Shown in pieces: positions 1-8,876 of a stretch of 64,000 nt of DNA. The stretch spans positions 156,403 through 220,402 of the forward strand of contig JBHORC010000040.1 of assembly GCA_042408445.1 (NCBI GenBank), in the 5' to 3' direction. Made by a program: the position numbers and the translations under genes. The DNA is from CF-46 sp042408445. Lineage in GTDB: Bacteria > Chloroflexota > Limnocylindria > Limnocylindrales > CSP1-4. The notes beneath the pieces were generated by a model, which was not told the origin of the DNA, made no database searches, and saw only the letters and a list, made by a program, of their open reading frames with translations. Each line of letters starts with the position of its first letter. Position 1 is the stretch's first letter.

Positions 1-116
1 TCGAGGTCCTGCGGCCGGTAGCGGGCGGACAGGATCGGCGACAGCGCGATCGCCGTCGGTGCGCCGCCGGGACCGGAGCCCGGCCCCGCGGACCGTCGAA
101 GCTCGGCGTCGGTCAC
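1..116 (-). CDS. 5' end of an unidentified gene, cut by the left window edge
   Basis: A GTG at 116-114 overlaps the TGA of the DUF2342 gene by 4 bp (GTGA), the usual sign of translational coupling in this genome. About 38 codons are visible before the edge, with no stop. The N-terminus is Ala/Gly/Pro-rich and then reads S-A-R-Y-R-P-Q, which is not diagnostic. In many actinobacteria tilS (tRNA-Ile lysidine synthetase) directly follows the DUF2342 protease, so TilS is a reasonable guess from context only. Confidence 0.5.
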   Translation of the reverse strand, partial: MTDAELRRSAGPGSGPGGAPTAIALSPILSARYRPQDL

Positions 117-1345
117 GCGGACGCCGTGCCTCCGAGAGGCGCGTTCCGCTCGAGCCACAGCGCCGGATGATCGATCTCGCCGGGCCGCGGAAGCGCTTCC
201 GGGCCGGACCAGAGCAGGTTCAGCGCCGCGGGCCCACGGGCGGCGGCGATCGCGGACACGAACTCCTCGCCCTTCCGGTACTGCTCGAGCTTCACGTCCA
301 TTCCGGTCAGGCGCATGACGGCCCGCTCGAACGGCGAGCGTCGCGCGTGGCGCCGCTCGTGGAACTTCGCGCTGATCCGCTCGACACCCGGCACGAGGTC
401 CCTGCCGACCTCGTCCATGACGTAGTCGCTGAACCCCTCGAGCAGGCTCATCACGGCCTGCGTCTCGCGGAACAGCGTTCGCTGCTCGTCGCTCATCAGC
501 CGCTCGAGCCAGTGCTCGACGCCGTCGTTCTCACCCCGGATCGCCCGACCCAGGCCGCGCAGCGCCTCCCGACCGAGGCCGCTCGCCTCGCGGCCGAAGA
601 GCCGCAGCTGCCGTTCGAGGCGATCGGCGAGGTACGGCCGGAGCCACGGGTGGGCCTCGAACTCGAATGCGTGGGTCGTCTCGTGCAGGGCGATCCACGT
701 CCGGAACGGCCCGAGCGGGACGTCGAGGATGCGGGCGGTCTCGCGGATGTTCTCCTCGACGAAGAGGAGCTTGCCGGGCGTCGCCTCGGCGCTGAGGAGC
801 GCGAGGTCGTACTGACCGAGGACCTTCGAGCCCATGAAGCCCAGCAGGAAGCCGAGCTGGCGAGTCGTCACCCAGCGGTTGGCCAGGGCCATCGTCGCCT
901 TCGCGAGGCCGCCGCCGGTCGGCATCACCTGGTCGAGGAGCTCGTGCTCCAGCTGGCCGATGAGCTGGCCGAACGTCGCGACGTTCGCGTGAACCCAGCC
1001 GGCACGATCCACGACGGCCGAACGCTCGACGACGCCCGGCAGCTCGCTCCCGAGCGCCGCGGCGAGACGGGGAACGATCCGATCCATCGCCTCGGCGTAG
1101 AGCGGCTCGGTCGCGCGAAGCTCGTCGGGCGTGAGCGCACCGGGCGCGTGGCGGAGCCGATCCACCGCGACCTTCTCGGCCGCCCGCCAGTCCACGAGCC
1201 CCTGGCGTGCGGATCGCTCAGCGCGACGGCCGATGACCGTCGCGGCGGCGCCGAGCGCCGAGCCGACGAGGAACCCGGCCTGCCAGACGCGGTCGTCTCG
1301 CCACGCGGGGCGATTGCCGGCCGACCGTCCGGTTGCCCGGGTCAT
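113..1345 (-). CDS. Zinc-dependent metalloprotease, DUF2342 / F420 biosynthesis-associated family
   Basis: The 410-residue protein carries a zincin site H-E-T-T-H at residues 221-225 followed by A-F-E-F-E, the HExxH plus downstream Glu layout of the DUF2342 family. A short hydrophobic stretch at about residues 23-38 may anchor it to the membrane. The family is conserved in actinobacteria and some Chloroflexota. It is often labelled F420-associated, but its substrate is not established. Its ATG overlaps the murI stop by 4 bp and its own stop overlaps the next start, so it is the third gene of the cpaE-like/murI operon. Length is normal for the family. Confidence 0.85.
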   Translation of the reverse strand: MTRATGRSAGNRPAWRDDRVWQAGFLVGSALGAAATVIGRRAERSARQGLVDWRAAEKVAVDRLRHAPGALTPDELRATEPLYAEAMDRIVPRLAAALGSELPGVVERSAVVDRAGWVHANVATFGQLIGQLEHELLDQVMPTGGGLAKATMALANRWVTTRQLGFLLGFMGSKVLGQYDLALLSAEATPGKLLFVEENIRETARILDVPLGPFRTWIALHETTHAFEFEAHPWLRPYLADRLERQLRLFGREASGLGREALRGLGRAIRGENDGVEHWLERLMSDEQRTLFRETQAVMSLLEGFSDYVMDEVGRDLVPGVERISAKFHERRHARRSPFERAVMRLTGMDVKLEQYRKGEEFVSAIAAARGPAALNLLWSGPEALPRPGEIDHPALWLERNAPLGGTASA

Positions 1346-2262
1346 GACGGCACCGCGGCGACGTCGATGCCGGCGACGTCGGGAAACGCCTCGCCGAAGA
1401 TCCGCTCGGCGACGGTCCGGAAGGTGGCGACATCGCCGGTCGTGAGCTGGATGTGGGTCGGCGCCGTCGCGACCTCGTCCGGTCGTTCGTGCCCATCGCG
1501 GCCGGCGTCGGCGGCGGTCCCGCGGGTCGTGCCCGGCGCCTCCAGGGCGTTGATCGCCAGCAGCTCCACGAGCGCCGAGGCCGTGGCCGTCGCGCTGTCG
1601 ACGATCGCGACGCGATCGCCGGTCGCCGCCGCGATGACCGGCCGGAGCAGCGGGTAGTGGGTGCAGCCGAGCAGGAGCGTGTCGATCCGCGCCGACGGCG
1701 GCAACGGAAAGAGGAAGTCGCCCTGCGCGTCACGCTCCCCCAGGAGCGGCGCCAGCGATTCGGTCACGATGTGTTCCACCTCCGGTCCGGAGAGCTGCCC
1801 GGCTTCGACGAGCGGCACGAACGCCGGAGTGGCGTGCTCGTACACCTCGACCGCCGGGTTCTCGTCCTTGATCGCGTTGAAGTACGCCCGGGACCGGACC
1901 GTCGCCGGCGTGGCGATCACGCCGACCCGCCGGTTGCGGGTCGTGAGGGCGGCGGTGACGGCACCGGGCCGCACGACGCCGAGGATCGGCAGGTCGTACC
2001 GGCGTCGGAAGTCGCCGAGGGCGACGGCCGTGGACGTGTTGCAGGCGACGACGATCGCCTTGACGTCGCGTTCGACGAGCGCGTCGAGCGCCTCGATCGA
2101 GAAGGCGCGGACCTCGTCGTCCGGCCGCACGCCGTACGGCGCCCGGAGGTTGTCGCCGAGGTAGATCGTCGATTCATGGGGCGACCGACGAAGAATCTCG
2201 CGAAGGACCGTGAGTCCCCCGACCCCGGAATCGAAGACGCCGATCGGTCGCGGATCGGACAC
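1342..2262 (-). CDS. murI: Glutamate racemase
   Basis: MurI interconverts L- and D-glutamate in the cytoplasm and supplies D-Glu for peptidoglycan. The 306-residue protein begins with the family signature F-D-S-G-V-G-G-L-T (residues 10-18). It has both catalytic cysteines: C74 in V-A-C-N-T and C200 in G-C-T-H-Y-P. It is 20-40 residues longer than most MurI, with the extra length at the C-terminus after the core. The GTG start lies 10 nt after the TAG of the CpaE-like gene with no clear ribosome binding site, so it is probably translated by coupling. It overlaps the downstream protease gene by 4 bp. Confidence 0.95.
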   Translation of the reverse strand: MSDPRPIGVFDSGVGGLTVLREILRRSPHESTIYLGDNLRAPYGVRPDDEVRAFSIEALDALVERDVKAIVVACNTSTAVALGDFRRRYDLPILGVVRPGAVTAALTTRNRRVGVIATPATVRSRAYFNAIKDENPAVEVYEHATPAFVPLVEAGQLSGPEVEHIVTESLAPLLGERDAQGDFLFPLPPSARIDTLLLGCTHYPLLRPVIAAATGDRVAIVDSATATASALVELLAINALEAPGTTRGTAADAGRDGHERPDEVATAPTHIQLTTGDVATFRTVAERIFGEAFPDVAGIDVAAVPS

Positions 2263-2272
2263 GCGACAGCGG

Positions 2273-3433
2273 CTACCGGCGCCCGGCGGCGATGGGAACG
2301 CGGCCGTTGGCGCTTGCCGCGAGGAGCTCGTCGGCGACGCGCCGGATGTCCACGCTGATCGGCGCGACCGGGTTCGCGAGCACGAACGGGACGCCCTCGT
2401 TGTTCGCCTGCACGACGAGGATCCCGTCGCTCACGACGCGGTGCTCGGGCACTCGACCGAGCGCCCGCTCGAGGTCGATCGGCTCGATCCCGCCGGAGAA
2501 GTCGGCGCGGTTCACGAGGTAGCGGACCTTCGACGCCGAGTAGCCGATCATCCGGAACGCGTCGGCGACCGCCATCGTGTTGTGGATCGTCGTCGAGTCG
2601 TACGTGACGATCTCGACGATCGTGTCGGACAGGTCGAGGAACGCGAGGTTGATGTCGTTCAGGGCGGACGACATGTCGATCACGATCGAGTGGTAGACCC
2701 GGCGCAGCAGCGACAGGATCTTGTCGACGTCCCGGGCGGTCACCATCTCCGCCATCTCGACCCGCGGCGGGGCGAGCAGGATGTCGATGCCCGACGGGTC
2801 CCGCCAGAGCACGTCGGCGAGATCCGATTCGGACACGCGGTCCGTCGGCAGGTCGAGGATCGATGGCGCATCGACCGGCACCTTGAGAAGCGCGCGCAGG
2901 TCGCCGAACTGGAGGCTGCCGTCGATCAGGACGGTCCGCTGCTCGGCCTGCCCGAGCGCGACGGCGAGATTGAATGCGATCGTCGTCTTGCCGACGCCGC
3001 CCTTCGGCGCGAACACCGAGAAGATCCGCGACGAGCCGGTCGTCGTCAGCTGGGCGAAGTCCTTCTTGACCTGCGAGATGCGGTTCATCAGGTCGAACCC
3101 GGAGAACGGCATCGCCAGGACCCCGTGGACGCCGCGTGACGGGTCAACCTCGACCGGGTTCTGGGGGACGGTCAGGACGATGACCGGGACGCCGAACCCG
3201 GAGTTCGCGATCTGCTCGGCGAGCGGCAGGCCCTTGATCCGTCCCTGGAGGAGCGCGTCGACGAGGACGATGTCGGGCCGCAGCTGCTGGACCTGGGGGA
3301 GCACGCGCGTGCCGTCGCTCAGGACGTCGAGCAGCTTGACCGCGTTCTGGGCATTGAGCAGCCCACGGATGTACTGCGCCACCTGCGGGACATCCTCGAC
3401 GAGCAGGAGGCGCGTCTGGTCGCTCGATGCCAT
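2273..3433 (-). CDS. CpaE/TadZ-like protein: receiver domain plus MinD-type ATPase
   Basis: Residues 1-125 form a CheY-like receiver, with acidic residues E13/D14 and the phosphoacceptor position D59. The conserved lysine before P-F is replaced (L-A-M-P-F, residues 106-110), so classical phospho-signalling is doubtful. Residues 135-370 form a MinD/ParA-like ATPase with the deviant Walker A motif K-G-G-V-G-K-T-T (144-151). This is the layout of CpaE/TadZ, which places the Tad pilus machine at a cell site in other bacteria. No other tad gene is in the window; it is instead first in an operon with murI. A TACACT -10 box lies 7 nt before the ATG. Confidence 0.85.
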   Translation of the reverse strand: MASSDQTRLLLVEDVPQVAQYIRGLLNAQNAVKLLDVLSDGTRVLPQVQQLRPDIVLVDALLQGRIKGLPLAEQIANSGFGVPVIVLTVPQNPVEVDPSRGVHGVLAMPFSGFDLMNRISQVKKDFAQLTTTGSSRIFSVFAPKGGVGKTTIAFNLAVALGQAEQRTVLIDGSLQFGDLRALLKVPVDAPSILDLPTDRVSESDLADVLWRDPSGIDILLAPPRVEMAEMVTARDVDKILSLLRRVYHSIVIDMSSALNDINLAFLDLSDTIVEIVTYDSTTIHNTMAVADAFRMIGYSASKVRYLVNRADFSGGIEPIDLERALGRVPEHRVVSDGILVVQANNEGVPFVLANPVAPISVDIRRVADELLAASANGRVPIAAGRR

Positions 3434-3440
3434 CAGGCCG

Positions 3441-3446
3441 AGTGTA
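3441..3446 (-). promoter_or_regulatory. -10 box for a leaderless cpaE-like mRNA
   Basis: TACACT on the minus strand, 7 nt before the ATG at 3433. No ribosome binding site exists between them, so transcription should begin at or next to the start codon. No -35 consensus is evident. Confidence 0.55.
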
Positions 3447-3556
3447 CCAAGCCGTCCGGGGCCGCCACCCGACCCGGAAGTCCCGTCCGGGACCAGTCCC
3501 CGCGACCCGGCCGGGGTCCATTCAGGGCCGCCCGTCGCTCGCCGCGATCCATCCGG

Positions 3557-4354
3557 TCAGGGCTTCCGGGCGATCAGGATGGCGCGTTCGCTGCCCGCGC
3601 CGAACGGCTCCAGGTCGTAGCTTCCCGCCAGCTGCTCGACGGCGAGGCCGGCATCCTCCGCCAGGGTTCGAAGCTCGTCCGCACCGACGAGCCGCAGGGC
3701 ATCGTGGCGTGTCCAGCGCACGGCCGGCTCACCGGGTCGCCCTTCCTCGTAGATCGACGCGAGGTCGATGACGTTCGTCGCTGGATCGTGCCGCGCGGCG
3801 GCGACCTTCGTGACGATGCGGGACGTCTCCGGGTCCGTCCGCTCGTATTCGAGCATGAGGCGGCCGTCGAACCGGGAAAGATCGTCCGTGTCCGGGAGCC
3901 AGATGTCGACGACGGCGAGGCCGCCCGGGGCGAGGTGCGCGGCGAGCGACGCCATCGCGGAGCGCTGACGCTGCCGGGTCGCGAGCAGGAACAGCGTGTT
4001 CAGGGCGATGAACGCGAGGCGGAAAGAACCGGAGCGATCGAGCCGGACGTCGAGGAGGTCTCCCTCAACGAGATCCACGCTCCGTCGCGTTCGGTCCGTC
4101 GCGCCGGCGAGCCGCGCCCGTGCCCGCTCGAGCATCGCCGGGTCGATGTCGACGCCGACGACCTCGTGCCCCTCCCCCGCCAGGACCGCGGCGATCCGCC
4201 CCGTCCCGACGCCGAGCTCCAGGATCGGGCCGCCGGTCCGCTGGGCGAGCGCCACGTAGAGGTCCTCGTCGCCGGGATCCTCCGCCAGGTCGAGGTCGTA
4301 GAGGCGGGCCAGCGAACGCTGGGGGTCGGATGGACCGGGACGCGCGTCAGGCAT
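3557..4354 (-). CDS. Class I SAM-dependent methyltransferase
   Basis: The 265-residue protein has the Rossmann SAM-binding motif I (L-E-L-G-V-G-T-G-R, about residues 46-54) and an acidic strand-2 end (G-V-D-I-D, about 67-71), typical of the Methyltransf_25/11 families. A C-terminal half with a beta-rich region resembles small-molecule methyltransferases, but the substrate cannot be read from sequence. Its start overlaps the end of the agmatinase-family gene by 8 bp, so the two are co-transcribed and may act on related compounds. A 123-nt gap separates it from the cpaE-like gene. Confidence 0.8.
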   Translation of the reverse strand: MPDARPGPSDPQRSLARLYDLDLAEDPGDEDLYVALAQRTGGPILELGVGTGRIAAVLAGEGHEVVGVDIDPAMLERARARLAGATDRTRRSVDLVEGDLLDVRLDRSGSFRLAFIALNTLFLLATRQRQRSAMASLAAHLAPGGLAVVDIWLPDTDDLSRFDGRLMLEYERTDPETSRIVTKVAAARHDPATNVIDLASIYEEGRPGEPAVRWTRHDALRLVGADELRTLAEDAGLAVEQLAGSYDLEPFGAGSERAILIARKP

Positions 4355-5447
4355 CGCGGCCTGACCAGCGGATCGTGGCCCCGTCGCGGCGCTTCACGGC
4401 GAGGGCGCTGATCGCCTCGAGCGCCGCCCGGTTCGCGATCATCGCCGTCACCTCGGCATGGTCGTACGGCGGCGAGACCTCGACGATGTCCATCCCCGCG
4501 AGCTCGACCCGCCCGACGATCCGCCGGATCGCGCGCAGCAGCTCGCGGGTGATGAACCCACCCGGCTCGGGCGTCCCCGTGCCCGGCGCCAGACCGGGGT
4601 CGACCACGTCGATGTCGAGGCTCAGGTAAATCGAATCGGGCCCGTCGAGCGCCTCCGCGATCGCGTCGTCGATCACCGCCTCCGCGCCACGCTCCTCCAC
4701 CTCGGTCATGAAGTGGTAGCGGAGGCCGTGCTCCTGCATCCATTCGAACGTCTCGACGGGCGGCCAGTAGCCGCGCAGGCCGATCTGGACGAAGTTCCGG
4801 CCGGCCACGGCGCCGGACTCGATCAGCCGGCGCATGGGCGTCCCGTGGCCGGCGAGCACGCCCCAGTCGTCGTTCGCGGTGTCCGCGTGGGCATCGAAAT
4901 GGACGATCCCGATGCTGCCCGGCCGGCGAACCTCGGCGACGGCGGTCGCGCTCGGCCAGGTGATCGAGTGGTCACCACCGAGCACGATCGGGATCGCGCC
5001 CGTCGCCGCGACCTCGCGGACCTTGCGGTGGATCAGGGCGTGGCCCCGTTCGATCCACGACGGGACGATGTTCGCATCGCCCGCGTCGACGACCGTCAGG
5101 ACCTCGAACGGCTCGATCCCGAGCTGGAGTGAGTGGATGGAGCCGGAGGTGTACTGCGCCTCGCGGATCGCGCGCGGTCCGAAGCGCGCGCCGGGTCGGT
5201 GGCTGACGGCGTCATCGAACGGCGCTCCGATGATCGCGACGTCGACGTTCCGCTTCGCGAGCTCGTCAGGATCGGTGATCCAGGGAAGGTTCATGAACGT
5301 CGTCGGGCCGACGTAGGTCGGGAGATCGAAGTCGCTGAACGTCTCCCAATCGCGATCCCAGCCGTTCAGCCGGGCGAAGTCGACCGGCTCCGCGGGATCA
5401 CGCGTGCGATCCGAACCGGGTCGTGGGTCGTCGGGGCGCTGGGCCAC
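4347..5447 (-). CDS. Agmatinase/arginase-family ureohydrolase
   Basis: The 366-residue protein is a manganese ureohydrolase. Visible ligand motifs are G-G-D-H-S, H-F-D-A-H-A-D and S-L-D-I-D-V-V-D-P, covering the His/Asp residues that bind the two metals. G-A-P-F-D near residue 75 is also family-typical. Members split guanidino compounds to urea: agmatine to putrescine, guanidinobutyrate or guanidine. Sequence alone does not separate these, so speB is not assigned. It has about 40 extra N-terminal residues. The GTG start follows a GGAGGAG ribosome binding site. An extended -10 lies about 110 nt upstream. It overlaps the methyltransferase gene. Confidence 0.85.
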   Translation of the reverse strand: MAQRPDDPRPGSDRTRDPAEPVDFARLNGWDRDWETFSDFDLPTYVGPTTFMNLPWITDPDELAKRNVDVAIIGAPFDDAVSHRPGARFGPRAIREAQYTSGSIHSLQLGIEPFEVLTVVDAGDANIVPSWIERGHALIHRKVREVAATGAIPIVLGGDHSITWPSATAVAEVRRPGSIGIVHFDAHADTANDDWGVLAGHGTPMRRLIESGAVAGRNFVQIGLRGYWPPVETFEWMQEHGLRYHFMTEVEERGAEAVIDDAIAEALDGPDSIYLSLDIDVVDPGLAPGTGTPEPGGFITRELLRAIRRIVGRVELAGMDIVEVSPPYDHAEVTAMIANRAALEAISALAVKRRDGATIRWSGRDA

Positions 5448-5555
5448 CTGCTCCTCCGGACGACCGCCGCTCGACGCCGTAGTGGGTCGAGCCGTGTCGT
5501 CTGGCCAGGGCGCCGCCGGTTCGCAACCGACCGTCCAGCGGGGCGCGCCGCCGCG

Positions 5556-5561
5556 ATCCTA
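5556..5561 (-). promoter_or_regulatory. Probable extended -10 box for the agmatinase/methyltransferase pair
   Basis: Minus strand TGCTAGGAT, an extended -10 (TGn plus TAGGAT). It leaves a leader of roughly 100 nt before the GTG at 5447, which has its own strong ribosome binding site. A short inverted repeat (GCACCG / CGGTGC, 5562-5579) lies just upstream. Confidence 0.4.
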
Positions 5562-5689
5562 GCACCGCCTCGACGGTGCGACCGAGCACCGACGGGGCCT
5601 CGCCGCCAGACGAGCGGTGCCGCCACGTGCCAGCATGGGGATCCGACGGGCGACCGTCCCGCCACGCGCTTCGAGCCGAGGTGCCTCCC

Positions 5690-7033
5690 ATGACCCTCTC
5701 GATCCGACATCGCTCGATTGCCGTTCTCGCGGTCATCGCCCTGCTCCTGCTCCTCGTCGAGCAGCTCGCCGCGCCAGGCGCGAGCAGGTCCGGCGACGCC
5801 AGGCCGATCGCCGCCGGCGGTGGCGACCCGATGGCGGCAGGGCCGGCGGATCTCGTCTCGGCGCGTGAACCGGTGACGGCTTCGCCCGCGCTCACCACGG
5901 ACACGGGCGATCCCTCGAAGCTCACCCTCGGCTTGAGCCTCGTCAGCGCCGGCTTCACGAGCCCGGTCCTCGTGACGAGCGCCCGGGACGGCAGCGGGCG
6001 GCTGTTCGTCGTGGAGCAGACGGGTCGGATCCGGATCATCAAGAACGGGGCGGTCCTCGCGAAGCCGTTCTTCGACATCCGAGGCCGGATCTCGACCGGT
6101 GGCGAGCGCGGGCTCCTCGGCCTCGCCTTCCACCCCAACTTCGCGACCCACCCGTTCATCTACGTGAACTTCACGACGACGACGGGGGCGACGGCGATCA
6201 GCCGCTACCGGGTGAGCTCGAACCCGGACGTCGTGGATCAGTCGACGGGCGGGCGGATCCTCACGATCGACCAGCCCTACGCGAACCACAACGGCGGCAA
6301 CCTCGCGTTCGGGCCGGACGGATATCTCTACATCGGAATGGGCGATGGCGGGAGCGCGGGCGATCCCCAGAACCGCGCCCAGAACCTGAACTCGCTGCTC
6401 GGCAAGATGCTCCGGATCGATGTCGACCACACGTCCGGCTCGCTCCACTACCGCTCACCGGCGGGCAACCCCTACCTCGGCCGGGCGGGGCGTGACGAGA
6501 TCTGGTCACGCGGGCTGCGGAACCCGTGGCGCTGGTCGTTCGACCGGGCGACGGGCAACCTCTGGATCGGGGATGTGGGCCAGGGCCGATACGAGGAGAT
6601 CGACCGGTCGATCCGCCGGCCCGGCCTGCCCGCCGGTCGCGCCGAGAACTTCGGTTGGCCCGTGCTCGAAGGCCGAGCCTGCTACCGGCCTTCGACCCAC
6701 TGCTCGACGACCGGCAAGCACCCGCCGATCGTCGCCTACGCCCACACCGCGGCGACCACGGCGAACTGCGCGGTCACCGGCGGCTTCGTCTACCGCGGCC
6801 ACGCCGATCCGGTGCTTCAGGGCGCGTACCTGTTCGGCGACTTCTGCTCCGGCCGGATCTGGGGCATCTGGTCGGGGTCGTCGAACCCGGCGCCAGCGAC
6901 GCTGCTCCGCGGACCGACGACCGTCCCCCAGCTCGCGATCAGCTCGTTCGGGGAGGACGAGGCAGGCGAGCTCTATGTCTGCGATCTCGTCGGCGGCGCC
7001 GTCTACCGGATCACGGCGGCGCCGAAGCCCTGA
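5690..7033 (+). CDS. PQQ-dependent sugar dehydrogenase (soluble GDH/Asd family), exported
   Basis: The protein is 447 residues when started at the ATG at 5690, which has GAGGTG 6 nt upstream and is followed at once by a signal/anchor segment (residues 8-24). An upstream in-frame start would add 38 residues before the signal and is less likely. The mature part is a six-bladed beta-propeller of the glucose/sorbosone dehydrogenase family, with motifs E-R-G-L-L-G-L-A-F-H-P, N-H-N-G-G, G-M-G-D-G-G and L-R-N-P-W-R-W-S. Such enzymes oxidise aldoses outside the membrane with PQQ. No PQQ biosynthesis gene is in view. It is convergent with the M20 gene. Confidence 0.88.
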   Translation: MTLSIRHRSIAVLAVIALLLLLVEQLAAPGASRSGDARPIAAGGGDPMAAGPADLVSAREPVTASPALTTDTGDPSKLTLGLSLVSAGFTSPVLVTSARDGSGRLFVVEQTGRIRIIKNGAVLAKPFFDIRGRISTGGERGLLGLAFHPNFATHPFIYVNFTTTTGATAISRYRVSSNPDVVDQSTGGRILTIDQPYANHNGGNLAFGPDGYLYIGMGDGGSAGDPQNRAQNLNSLLGKMLRIDVDHTSGSLHYRSPAGNPYLGRAGRDEIWSRGLRNPWRWSFDRATGNLWIGDVGQGRYEEIDRSIRRPGLPAGRAENFGWPVLEGRACYRPSTHCSTTGKHPPIVAYAHTAATTANCAVTGGFVYRGHADPVLQGAYLFGDFCSGRIWGIWSGSSNPAPATLLRGPTTVPQLAISSFGEDEAGELYVCDLVGGAVYRITAAPKP

Positions 7034-7039
7034 ACGCGG

Positions 7040-7062
7040 GAGGCCGGGTGCGGCCCGGCCTC
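7040..7062. terminator. Hairpin between convergent genes (bidirectional terminator candidate)
   Basis: Perfect 9-bp stem GAGGCCGGG / CCCGGCCTC with a 5-nt loop, 7 nt after the dehydrogenase stop and 44 nt from the M20 stop. There is no T-run, so termination strength is uncertain. Confidence 0.5.
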
Positions 7063-7105
7063 GTCGTGCCCCCGTCCGTCCGCGCCGTGCTGCCCGTCTC
7101 CTTGG

Positions 7106-8371
7106 TCAGCCGGCGTGGAACTCCCGCCATGCGGCCGCGACGAGCTCCGGGTCCGCAAACAGCTCCCAGGCCGTCTGGGCGACGAGGGTCGCGGCGAGCA
7201 GGGTCGTTCGATCGCCGGTCGCGCTGACGGCCGCGTCCCGAAAGCCGATGGAGTGGCCCGGCGTGCCCTCGGGGGCGATCGACAGCTCGGGATGGATCGT
7301 CGGACAGACCCAGCTGACATTGCCCATGTCCGTGCTGCCGGAGTTCGGGTCCGCTCCCTGATCCTCGATCCCGTAGGCCGCGGCGTTCGCGACCCAACGG
7401 GCTTCCAGCGTCCCGTTCGCCTTCATCGTCGTCGCGCCACCGCTGAAGGTGACCTCGGCTCGGGTGTTCGTGGCGAGGGCGGCAGCATCGACGAGCGCGC
7501 GGAACCGCTCCTTCATCTCCTCGTACCAGTCCTGGCGCGGGCTCCGGATCATGAACCACGCCTTCGTCCGGGCCGGGATGATGTTCGCGGCGGTCCCACC
7601 CTCCTGGATCACGCCGTGGACCGCGAGTCCGGGGCGGAGCTGCTGGCGCCACAACCCTACGGAGCTGAACAGCAGAACCAGCGCGTCGAGCGCGTTCCGG
7701 CCGCGCCACGGGTCTGAGGAGGCGTGGGCCTCCTCGCCGTGGAAGATGACTTCGACGTCCTCCGACGCGAGCGGATGCGACTCGACGTGGTTCCGGTCGC
7801 ACGGGTGGTACATCAGCGCGGCGTCGATGCCGGCGAACAGGCCGTCCTCGATCATGATCGCCTTGCCGCTCCCGCGCTCCTCCGCCGGTGTGCCGAGGAA
7901 CACGATCTCGCCGGCGATCTCGTCCGCGAGGGCCGCGAGGGCGAGCGCCGCCCCGACACCGCTGGCAGCCATCGTGTTGTGCCCGCAGCCGTGACCGAGC
8001 CCGGGAAGGGCGTCGTACTCGGCGAGGACGGCGATCCTTGGAAGCGCGCCATCGCCTCCGCGGCCGCCGCGGCGCGTCGCCCGGATCGCCGTCGGGAGCG
8101 AGCCGGCGGGGTGCTCGACGACGAATCCGTGCCGGCCGAGGAGATCGGCGATTCGCTGCGCCGCCCCGACCTCCTCGAACGCCGTCTCGGGATGGGCGTG
8201 GATCCAGTGCGACAGCTCGAGGATCTCGTCCGATGCATCGGCGACGGCCGCGGCGATGCGGCGTTTCGCGTCCGCTTCCGGCTCGGCCGGGGCGGTGCCG
8301 GACAGCTCGGATCGCGCCCACGAACGCGCGTCTCGTTCCGCGGGGGTCGACGTCGTCTCGATGTCAGTCAC
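7106..8371 (-). CDS. M20 family amidohydrolase (AbgB/PM20D2-like)
   Basis: The 421-residue cytoplasmic metalloenzyme shows the M20D pattern: H-A-H-P-E near residue 58, G-H-G-C-G-H-N near 120 (metal ligands), and A-E-E-R-G (general base Glu-Glu). The C-terminal D-M-G-N-V-S-W-V-C-P-T stretch is typical of the AbgB/dipeptidase subgroup. Relatives hydrolyse amide bonds of N-acylated amino acids, p-aminobenzoyl-glutamate or odd dipeptides; the substrate is not predictable here. The GTG start follows AGGAGG. It stands alone. Confidence 0.85.
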   Translation of the reverse strand: MTDIETTSTPAERDARSWARSELSGTAPAEPEADAKRRIAAAVADASDEILELSHWIHAHPETAFEEVGAAQRIADLLGRHGFVVEHPAGSLPTAIRATRRGGRGGDGALPRIAVLAEYDALPGLGHGCGHNTMAASGVGAALALAALADEIAGEIVFLGTPAEERGSGKAIMIEDGLFAGIDAALMYHPCDRNHVESHPLASEDVEVIFHGEEAHASSDPWRGRNALDALVLLFSSVGLWRQQLRPGLAVHGVIQEGGTAANIIPARTKAWFMIRSPRQDWYEEMKERFRALVDAAALATNTRAEVTFSGGATTMKANGTLEARWVANAAAYGIEDQGADPNSGSTDMGNVSWVCPTIHPELSIAPEGTPGHSIGFRDAAVSATGDRTTLLAATLVAQTAWELFADPELVAAAWREFHAG

Positions 8372-8448
8372 CGGGCCTCCTGACGTTCACTGGTCAACAC
8401 GGTCGAGTCATCACGTTGGTCGGCGCCGCTCCTCGCGTGGTCCGGGGG

Positions 8449-8823
8449 TCATCGCTCCACGGACAGGGTCACCTCGGCGAGCACGACGAGGGCGACGATG
8501 AAGAGGGCGATCGACGGTTGGAACACCTGTTGCAGCCGGAGGATCACGAAGGCGGCCGAGACGATCGCAACCCAGCCACCGCGACGGGCCGCCCGCGTCC
8601 AATCGCCGCGGTAGGCGATCCGGCGGTGCCGTCCGAAGGCGAACAGCCAGAACAGCGGCACGGTCATCAACCCGAGCGCAAGGCCGATCAGCAACGCGCC
8701 GATCGGTCCGGCGGTGGGGTCCGTCCGGGGATCGCGGGTGGTGACGATCACCGCGACGAGGATCCAGATCACGCCGGCAGCCGCGAAGAACGCCAGGTTC
8801 GTGAGCCGGTCCCGCGCCTCCAT
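8449..8823 (-). CDS. Small integral membrane protein, unknown function
   Basis: The 124-residue protein has about four hydrophobic helices (roughly residues 9-27, 43-63, 84-98 and 104-120) joined by short basic loops, and no recognisable family motif. The ATG is preceded at 9 nt by TAGACT, so it should be made from a leaderless transcript. It lies upstream of the M20 gene with 77 nt between them. Confidence 0.65.
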   Translation of the reverse strand: MEARDRLTNLAFFAAAGVIWILVAVIVTTRDPRTDPTAGPIGALLIGLALGLMTVPLFWLFAFGRHRRIAYRGDWTRAARRGGWVAIVSAAFVILRLQQVFQPSIALFIVALVVLAEVTLSVER

Positions 8824-8832
8824 CCGCCGCCC

Positions 8833-8838
8833 AGTCTA
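8833..8838 (-). promoter_or_regulatory. -10 box for the small membrane protein gene
   Basis: TAGACT on the minus strand, 9 nt before the ATG at 8823, with no ribosome binding site between. Confidence 0.5.
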
Positions 8839-8876
8839 CGGGCTTGATCGACGCCGTCCGCTGTCGCCTTAGCGCC

